In this document: in pieces, positions 1 through 5,156 of the stretch | Numbering within the stretch: the first letter of the stretch is position 1 | How the letters are laid out: the number at the start of each line of letters is the position of its first letter | Assembly (NCBI GenBank): GCA_946481035.1 | Contig: CAMLNK010000391.1 | Coordinates: 1-5,156, forward strand | Reading direction: 5' to 3' | Length of the DNA stretch: 5,156 nt | Source: an uncultured Dyadobacter sp. | Lineage (GTDB): Bacteria > Bacteroidota > Bacteroidia > Cytophagales > Spirosomataceae | Notes under the pieces: model-generated | What the model was told of the DNA's origin: nothing | Database searches by the model: none | Seen by the model: the letters and a program-made list of their open reading frames with translations, nothing else | Position numbers and translations under genes: made by a program

Positions 1-920
1 ACAAAACTGGTATAAGTCCTGAACTGCGCGCCATAGTTGATCCAGTTGCTGCGGATCGGATAATTGGGCGGAAACGCGTGCGGCATATATACATTGCCAG
101 GCCCCTGCGCGACGCACGGATAGATGTATATGAACTCATCGTTGTTCTCATTTTCCACGGCAAAGAGGTTTTCAATCGCCGGAAACAGTTTGTACTTATT
201 CAGTTCCATTACCTCTTTCGCTGCATCGGCGGCTTTTTGCCATTGTTTGGTATTGAGGTAAAATTTGGTCAGAACTGAGAGTGCTACGCCTTTGTCGGCC
301 TTTCCGCGAAGGTCTTGTTTGAGCGGCAGGTCGCGGGCAGCTTCGGAGAGCTCCCGGGAAATGAATGCGACGAACTCATCATTAGACGGTTTGGCGGGCT
401 GTAAATCGTCGGTACTCGTGGTCAGGACCAGCGGGACCGGGCCGAAATACCGGTGCAGGTGTGCATAGGCCTCACCGCGGATAAAGCGCGCCTCTGCCTT
501 GTATTGCGCGAGCCGGTCGCCGGACATAGAAGTAATGTTGTCTATGTTTTCCAATAGCACATTAGCATCGCGAACGGCCGTGTACATCTGCACCCAAATC
601 GTACGCAGGAATACCGAAGAAGCGTCCCACTGGAAATTCATAAACGGCAATGCATCCTTTTCAAATTGTCCGCCGCTTTCCAGCGTAATGTCGGTCGGGA
701 ATTCGGAGAGGGTAAACTGGTCTTCGCGCATACCGCCATTCACTTGCAGTCGTCCGTAGGCGCCTATCAGTACTTTCTTGATCCCGTCTTCGCTTTTCAG
801 GAAATCTTCGGGCGCGTATTGTGTGTAAACATCCTCGGCCAGAAAATCGGTACACGCGCTTTGGGTAAAGCAAATCAGCAAAAGGGAGAGGAGGGGCGTT
901 AATTTATATGCCTTTTTCAT
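1..920 (-). CDS. SusD/RagB-family nutrient-uptake outer-membrane lipoprotein (3' end beyond window)
   Basis: This is a surface lipoprotein that binds substrate and acts as the lid of the SusC transporter encoded immediately upstream. The minus-strand frame from the ATG at 918-920 stays open for 306 codons to the left edge; family members usually have about 500-600 residues, so the C-terminal part is missing because of the window cut. Residues 1-22 form a lipoprotein signal peptide (MKK, then a Leu-rich core) with Cys23 as the likely lipidated residue in QSAC, followed by TDFLAED, the usual SusD start. Residues about 24-225 match the SusD-like N-terminal domain: the helix around 142-164 (EARFIRGEAYAHLHRYFGPV) and the TPR-like helices at about 210-245 (KGVALSVLTKFYLN, then QWQKAADAAKEV) are typical. 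From about 260 (NNDEFIYIYP) the RagB/SusD domain begins. It starts 12 bases after the susC stop codon, which implies co-transcription and probably coupled translation. An in-frame ATG at 924-926 (MIMKK) is an alternative start. No Shine-Dalgarno sequence is evident. The substrate is unknown. Confidence 0.95.
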   Translation of the reverse strand, partial: MKKAYKLTPLLSLLLICFTQSACTDFLAEDVYTQYAPEDFLKSEDGIKKVLIGAYGRLQVNGGMREDQFTLSEFPTDITLESGGQFEKDALPFMNFQWDASSVFLRTIWVQMYTAVRDANVLLENIDNITSMSGDRLAQYKAEARFIRGEAYAHLHRYFGPVPLVLTTSTDDLQPAKPSNDEFVAFISRELSEAARDLPLKQDLRGKADKGVALSVLTKFYLNTKQWQKAADAAKEVMELNKYKLFPAIENLFAVENENNDEFIYIYPCVAQGPGNVYMPHAFPPNYPIRSNWINYGAQFRTYTSF

Positions 921-932
921 GATCATTCAATG

Positions 933-3900
933 TTAAAAGCCGATGTTTAAACCAACCCGGAACGTACGGTTCAGCGGATAACTATTGTAGCTGGCACGCT
1001 CGATGGATGTGCCCGACACGCCTGCTGTGGCCGTGCTGCTGGTGAGCGAGTTGGAGGTGCCGGAGGCATTGGCATCCGGATCGTAACCCTGAAATTTGGT
1101 GATCGTAAGCAAGTTATCAGCCGCAAGATATACCGATGCCGATTTGATGGTTTTGCTGCCGGTAAACGGGATATCGTAAGACAACGTAACGGTTTTGAGC
1201 CGGGCGAACGAGGCATCGGTCACCGTCATGGAATTGACGGCCAGCGCGCCACCGTAAGCGCTTGGGTTTACACCGGAAGGATATTTTGCATTCGGATTGG
1301 AGGGTGTCCAGCGATCGAGGTAATGGGCGGCAAGACGGTTCCGCTCAAAATTGACCGGATAGAGCGATTCAATAATGTTTCCGTCGAGCGTCTTGATGCC
1401 TTGTACCGCCGTGACAAGTACGTTCAGGTTGAAACCCTTGTATGCGAAACTATTATTCAGGCCAAAAATGAATTTGGGAAAAGGACTGCCCAGGATCACG
1501 CGGTCGTTCGGGTCGATCTTTCCGTCCTTATTCTGGTCTACGATTTTCGGATAGCCCGGTTTAGCGCCTGGTTGGGCCGAGGAAGCAATATCGTCCGTTG
1601 TTTGAAACAAACGCTCTATCTGATAGCCATAGAATGACCGCATGGCGTCGCCGGTTCTTACAATCGCGTAGTTACTGGTGAACCCGACATTGCCCGTGAT
1701 GACCTGCGGAATGAAGTCGGGCAGCTCGGTTACCTTGTTTTGAAGCGCTGAAAGTGTAAAAGTGGTGTTCCATTTGAAGTTGTCGACAAAATTCCTTGAT
1801 TCCAGCATCAGATCGATCCCGCGGTTGCGAACAGTCCCGAAATTGACCCGGATACTTTCAAAACCGGAAGTAGTCGGAAGTGGCTTGTTGAAAAGCTGGT
1901 CGCTGGTATTCTTGATGAAATATTCCAGGGAGCCGCTCAACCGGCCTTGAAAAACACTGAAATCGATCCCCAGGTCCAGCTCTTCTGTCGTTTCCCATTT
2001 TAGATTGGTGTTCGGAATACGTGCGGGCTCTACGCCCTGTATAAGTCCGCCGCCAAGTATGGCCTTGCTGCCTGCGATCAATGTTTGCAATGTTTCAAAG
2101 TTTCCGATTGCCTGGTTACCGCTTTTTCCATAGCTCAGCCTCAGTTTCAAATCATTGAAAAAGTTGGTTTGTTTTAGAAAAGGTTCTTCCGACAGGCGCC
2201 AGCCCAGGGCAAAGGAGGGGAAGAATGCAAATTTGTTTTTATCCGAAAACCGGGAAGTACCGTCCGCACGCATCGATGCAGTAAGCAGGTATTTCTCGTC
2301 GAATGTATAGTTCACTCTTCCCAGATATGAGTTTAGTTTGTTCGTAAACCGGTCGCTTTTTACATTGTCGCCCCGATCACCGTCGCCGCTTTCCAGCAGG
2401 TTGGTCTGGGTTACGTCGGACAAAAATCCCATGGAAGACGCCCCGACAGACCTGGTTTCATATTTTTCAAGCGTGGCTCCGCCCAGAACCGAAAGGTTAT
2501 GCTTGTTGAAGGCCCGGTTGTAGCTTGTGAAAAACTCGGATATCCAGTGATTGTTTTCTAAGGAAATGACATTTCCCAGCCCTCCCGCAGCAAGCCCCCG
2601 TTGCGTAGTCGTACCCACATAGCTGTCGCTTCGCTGATTCTCAATGTCGCCGCCTAGCCGCAGGGTGGCAGTCCAGCCTTTGAGGATAGTGTATTCGGAC
2701 GAAAGCGTACCAAATGTACGATTGCTTACATTCCCCTGATCGACGCCGTTGATCAGCGCGAGCGGGTTTTCGAGGGAGATAAGCGGGTTGAAGGGATATT
2801 TGCCGGTGGCATTCAGTCCTGCCGGGATGGTCGGGTCAAACTGCAATGCGGTGTTGATCGGGCCGGCGTTTTCGTTGCCCGAGTTGGTCGTCAGGATACT
2901 GTTAGTGATGCTCCGGTTTGTATTGAGGTTAAGATTTACTTTAAACTTGTCGCTCGGGTTGAGCTCATAATTCAGGCGGACATTATACTTTTTCAATCCC
3001 GAACGCTTCACAACGCCCTCCTGACTCAGATAGTTGACACCCAGGTAGAATGCCGATTTGTCGGACCCACCCGAGAAGGAAAGCTGATGGTTGTGGGCTA
3101 TGGCCTTTCTGAAAATCTGGTCTTGCCAGTCGGTACCGGTGCCTACCGTACGCATTTGTTCTTCCGTGAATTTGGGTTGGCCTCCCTGATCGGCCGAAAG
3201 GTCGTTCAGCACCTGCATATATTGCCGGGCGTTGAGCATATCCATCTTCTTCGCGACCGACTGAATGCCCACGTAGGCGTTGTAATTGATCCGGGTTGCG
3301 CCTTTCTTGCCTTTTTTGGTGGTGATCAGTACTACACCGTTTGCGGCCCGGGAGCCATAGATGGCGGCAGCCGAAGCGTCTTTCAGAATTTGAATAGACT
3401 CGATATCATCCGGACTAATGGAAGTCGCGGACGCGCCGGGTAACCCATCTACGACGATCAGCGCTTCATTGCTGCTGTTGATCGACCCTGCGCCGCGGAT
3501 GCGAATGCTGATCCCGCCGCCGGGTGCCGAACTCGATTGGCTGATCTGCACGCCGGAAGCCTTTCCGTTTACCAGTTGCAACGCGGAATTGTTGACTCCC
3601 TGCGTAAAGTCCTTTTCACCCACCGAGACCACCGAGCCTGTCAGGTCCGTCTTTTTCTGGACCCCGTAACCCACGACTACAAGTTCTTCGAGGGTTTTGG
3701 TGTCGGGCACCAGGGTCACATCGATCGTCGATTGCCGTGTAAGCGGTATTTCCTGGGACAGGTATCCCACGAAGGAAAAAATCATGACGCCCTCATCCTG
3801 CGAAAATGTCAGTGAAAACTTGCCGTCCCCGTCGGTAATTGTGCCGTTTTGAGTGCCTTTCAATACCACACTTACACCGGGTAGCCCTTGCCCTTTGTCG

Positions 3901-4349
3901 TCTGAGACCCTTCCGGTTACTGTCCGTTCGAGGTTGGGGGCCGTAGCGTGAGGCGAAAGCAGTCCGGTGTTTCCGGCGGGAGTATTTTGTTCAGGGCTCA
4001 AAACGATCTGCTCGCCGATCACTTCAAACCGTAGCTTCAAAGGTTTTGTCACCATTTCCAACACTTCGGAGAGCGGCATATCGGTGGCGGTAATGGAAAT
4101 TTTCTGCTCGATGGGTACCGACTTGGGCCGGTAGGCAAACCGGATGGAAGCTTGCTGTTCAATGGAGCGCAATACCTTGCGGACTTCCCATTTTTCTGCT
4201 TTAAGGCTCACTTTGCGATTAAGCAGTTCCTGTCCGAGTGCTGCGCTGGCAGCGGAGCCGCCGGCCAATATCGCGGCCAGCAGGAGCTGAAACGCAGCTA
4301 CTTGCATAAATCGGAAGAGAAAGCGAGTTAACGATAGCTGTTTTTTCAT
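933..4349 (-). CDS. SusC/RagA-family TonB-linked outer-membrane transporter with N-terminal STN signalling domain
   Basis: This is an outer-membrane beta-barrel that imports a substrate delivered by the SusD partner, powered by TonB-ExbBD. Counting from the ATG at 4349 (1138 residues, a normal length for the STN-bearing class): a signal peptide at 1 to about 36-39 (MKK, hydrophobic core, ASA or ALG cleavage region); an STN domain at about 45-119; a carboxypeptidase-regulatory-like domain at about 143-213 (VTGRVSDDKGQGLPGVSVVL, FVGY); the SusC segment LEELVVVGYG at 220-229; a plug at about 229-347 with IRIRGAGSI, VVDGLPG and the signature ILKDASAAAIYGSRAANGVV within 320-341; and a barrel to the C-terminus, ending in the outer-membrane-protein-like NIGF. 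An EF-hand-like loop lies at 938-949. The STN domain distinguishes transporters that signal to a FecR anti-sigma factor, and such a gene lies directly upstream, which supports autoregulation through an ECF sigma factor (inferred). A GTG at 4358 would add three residues (MRI); the ATG is preferred because it begins a standard MKK signal peptide. No frameshift or missing domain is seen. The substrate cannot be predicted. Confidence 0.97.
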   Translation of the reverse strand: MKKQLSLTRFLFRFMQVAAFQLLLAAILAGGSAASAALGQELLNRKVSLKAEKWEVRKVLRSIEQQASIRFAYRPKSVPIEQKISITATDMPLSEVLEMVTKPLKLRFEVIGEQIVLSPEQNTPAGNTGLLSPHATAPNLERTVTGRVSDDKGQGLPGVSVVLKGTQNGTITDGDGKFSLTFSQDEGVMIFSFVGYLSQEIPLTRQSTIDVTLVPDTKTLEELVVVGYGVQKKTDLTGSVVSVGEKDFTQGVNNSALQLVNGKASGVQISQSSSAPGGGISIRIRGAGSINSSNEALIVVDGLPGASATSISPDDIESIQILKDASAAAIYGSRAANGVVLITTKKGKKGATRINYNAYVGIQSVAKKMDMLNARQYMQVLNDLSADQGGQPKFTEEQMRTVGTGTDWQDQIFRKAIAHNHQLSFSGGSDKSAFYLGVNYLSQEGVVKRSGLKKYNVRLNYELNPSDKFKVNLNLNTNRSITNSILTTNSGNENAGPINTALQFDPTIPAGLNATGKYPFNPLISLENPLALINGVDQGNVSNRTFGTLSSEYTILKGWTATLRLGGDIENQRSDSYVGTTTQRGLAAGGLGNVISLENNHWISEFFTSYNRAFNKHNLSVLGGATLEKYETRSVGASSMGFLSDVTQTNLLESGDGDRGDNVKSDRFTNKLNSYLGRVNYTFDEKYLLTASMRADGTSRFSDKNKFAFFPSFALGWRLSEEPFLKQTNFFNDLKLRLSYGKSGNQAIGNFETLQTLIAGSKAILGGGLIQGVEPARIPNTNLKWETTEELDLGIDFSVFQGRLSGSLEYFIKNTSDQLFNKPLPTTSGFESIRVNFGTVRNRGIDLMLESRNFVDNFKWNTTFTLSALQNKVTELPDFIPQVITGNVGFTSNYAIVRTGDAMRSFYGYQIERLFQTTDDIASSAQPGAKPGYPKIVDQNKDGKIDPNDRVILGSPFPKFIFGLNNSFAYKGFNLNVLVTAVQGIKTLDGNIIESLYPVNFERNRLAAHYLDRWTPSNPNAKYPSGVNPSAYGGALAVNSMTVTDASFARLKTVTLSYDIPFTGSKTIKSASVYLAADNLLTITKFQGYDPDANASGTSNSLTSSTATAGVSGTSIERASYNSYPLNRTFRVGLNIGF
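3993..4217 (-). other. STN (secretin/TonB short N-terminal) signalling domain of the SusC protein
   Basis: Residues about 45-119 of the transporter (from the ATG at 4349) form a compact domain with the STN pattern: VSLKAEKWEVRKVLRSIEQQ, then IRFAYR, then KISITATDMPLSEVLEMV, and a final strand pair around FEVIGEQIVLS. In transporters of the FecA/FpvA/PupB type this periplasmic domain contacts the anti-sigma factor and is not needed for transport itself. Many SusC proteins lack it, so its presence beside a FecR gene marks this transporter as a likely signal transducer. Boundaries are estimated by eye. Confidence 0.88.
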
Positions 4350-4363
4350 AATTCTCACATCTG

Positions 4364-4398
4364 GATTAAGGGGGTTAGAGAAAGGTTACGGGGGTTAG
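4364..4398. repeat. Imperfect 15-bp direct repeat, 20-bp period, in the fecR-susC gap
   Basis: Two copies occur at 4364-4378 and 4384-4398 on the plus strand. They agree at 13 of 15 positions and share the exact 9-mer GGGGGTTAG (4370-4378 and 4390-4398); in the transcribed direction this reads CTAACCCCC. The copy nearer fecR overlaps its stop codon (4395-4397), and the other ends 14 bases before the preferred susC start. The 20-base spacing is about two helical turns. Paired protein-binding sites, an mRNA element acting on susC translation, or chance in a short C-rich spacer are all possible; the sequence alone does not decide. Confidence 0.6.
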
Positions 4399-5156
4399 CA
4401 ATTTTTAGCGTAAATGATCACCTGCGCATCAATCAGCTTGTATTCGGCATCGAGTACCTTGCAGATCACCACCAATTTTTCAAACAGGTCTGCCTTGCTG
4501 AGATCCATTGTCAGCGTGCAGTTTTTCATGACCTGTTCATCAAAAATGACATCGATACCGTATGCTTTTTCGAGGGTTTCAAATACTTCTGCCGCCGATG
4601 CATTTTCAAATATGAAAGAAGGCAGGGTTGCTTCCGGTATTACCACATCCGGCTTTTCAACCAGTGTTTTGCTCAGCAATGCCTTCTCCTTCTCGAATAC
4701 GGCTTTTTGATTGGGCATCAGTACGATACCCTCGGCTTCGGGATCGGAAACCTTCTTGCGCTGTTCGGAATAGACGGATACCAGCCCGGTTTTGACGGAA
4801 ACCGTGACATCGGGCTCATTGTCCACCGACCGGATCGTGAAGCTGGTGCCCAGTACTTTGGTAACCAGTCCGTGGGTGTACACCAGAAATGGTTTCTCCG
4901 GATTCTTTTTTACATCAAAGAATGCCTCTCCGAGCAGTAATACCTCCCGTTTTTTTGCATCGAACTGAGCGGGATAGCGCACTGCACTGTTTCTTTCGAG
5001 GATAACCCGGCTTTGATCGGGCAATAGCACCAGGAGCGGTTTGGCCGTCGTGTTGATGATCTCTTCCCAATCGGTACTCGCTGTAACATGAGGATCGACA
5101 AACGGAAGTCTGGTGTCAGCCCTTTTATGCCAGAGTGAATACGCTATCAGCACCAG
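4395..5156 (-). CDS. FecR-family anti-sigma factor (5' end beyond window)
   Basis: This is an inner-membrane anti-sigma regulator whose periplasmic part senses the state of the partner TonB-dependent transporter and whose cytoplasmic N-terminus holds an ECF sigma factor. The visible 253 codons begin at the right edge with LVLIAYSLWHKR, which looks like the end of a transmembrane helix followed by a basic residue pair; the cytoplasmic FecR_N part and the true start are therefore outside the window (full-length relatives are roughly 320-400 residues). The GTG at 5153 should not be taken as the start. Counting visible codons, the FecR domain spans about 39-134, with LPDQS at 45-49, GEAFFDV at 76-82, KPFLV and VLGTSF at 101-106. 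The Bacteroidota-type C-terminal domain (DUF4974) spans about 179-250, beginning FENASAAEVFETLEKAYGI and ending near QVIIYAKNC. The gene ends 45 bases before the susC ATG on the same strand, so the STN-bearing SusC is its probable signalling partner. The cognate sigma gene is expected further right but is not seen. Confidence 0.95.
   Translation of the reverse strand: MVLIAYSLWHKRADTRLPFVDPHVTASTDWEEIINTTAKPLLVLLPDQSRVILERNSAVRYPAQFDAKKREVLLLGEAFFDVKKNPEKPFLVYTHGLVTKVLGTSFTIRSVDNEPDVTVSVKTGLVSVYSEQRKKVSDPEAEGIVLMPNQKAVFEKEKALLSKTLVEKPDVVIPEATLPSFIFENASAAEVFETLEKAYGIDVIFDEQVMKNCTLTMDLSKADLFEKLVVICKVLDAEYKLIDAQVIIYAKNC

Noticed and set aside
661..873. 70-codon minus-strand open frame within the susD region, suggesting a possible frameshift in susD
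   Set aside because: The susD frame itself is continuous from 920 to the window edge with expected SusD motifs throughout, so this frame is only an alternative reading.
78..902. Several short plus-strand open frames opposite susD
   Set aside because: All are antisense to an intact SusD coding region and encode low-complexity or Arg/Ser-rich peptides without domain features.
1..920. Truncated susD pseudogene
   Set aside because: The frame is open right up to the window boundary, so the missing C-terminus is explained by the cut rather than by a mutation.
921..932. Terminator or regulatory hairpin between susC and susD
   Set aside because: The gap is only 12 bases, has no stem-loop or T-run, and the pair is expected to be co-expressed.
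1323..1637. 104-codon plus-strand open frame antisense to susC
   Set aside because: Same reasoning: complete overlap with well-conserved susC barrel sequence and no domain-like pattern.
3087..3443. 118-codon plus-strand open frame antisense to susC
   Set aside because: It lies fully inside the conserved plug and barrel coding region of susC, and its translation shows no recognisable domain. It is a by-product of susC codon composition.
4350..4394. Possible independent promoter for susC in the fecR-susC gap
   Set aside because: I could not find a convincing Bacteroidota promoter (TTTG near -33 with TAnnTTTG near -7); TAACCTTTC is only a weak resemblance. Read-through from upstream is the simpler view.
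1..5156. tRNA or rRNA genes, CRISPR arrays, insertion sequences, or a novel defence system
   Set aside because: Almost all bases belong to three recognisable coding regions; no clustered repeats, transposase motifs, terminal inverted repeats or RNA gene signatures were seen by eye.

Overview
The window looks like part of a chromosome from a Bacteroidota bacterium, most likely a Cytophagales-type organism (Dyadobacter/Spirosoma relatives are a guess, not a demonstrated identity). The reasons are a SusC/SusD pair, a FecR-type anti-sigma factor with the Bacteroidota C-terminal domain, starts without clear Shine-Dalgarno sequences, and base composition near 50% GC judged by eye. All supported genes lie on the minus strand and are tightly packed, so the window reads right to left as one probable operon.

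Layout in transcription order: (1) 5156-4395, the C-terminal two thirds or so of a FecR-like anti-sigma factor, whose N-terminus lies beyond the right edge; (2) a short gap (4394-4350) containing an imperfect 15-bp direct repeat with a 20-bp period, one copy overlapping the fecR stop codon; (3) 4349-933, a complete SusC/RagA-family TonB-dependent outer-membrane transporter with an N-terminal STN signalling domain; (4) 920-1, the N-terminal 306 codons of a SusD/RagB-family surface lipoprotein, cut by the left edge. There is no gene-free stretch longer than about 45 bases.

How the genes probably work together: SusD captures a substrate at the cell surface and caps the SusC barrel, which imports it using TonB energy. 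Because this SusC carries an STN domain and sits directly behind a FecR anti-sigma gene, binding or transport is probably reported across the periplasm to FecR, which would release an ECF sigma factor that induces the operon. The sigma gene is not in the window and would be expected just upstream (right). The substrate cannot be told from this window, since no glycoside hydrolase, peptidase or other catabolic gene is visible. This is a well-known type of system; nothing here amounts to a new one. The most unusual sequence detail is the repeat between fecR and susC.
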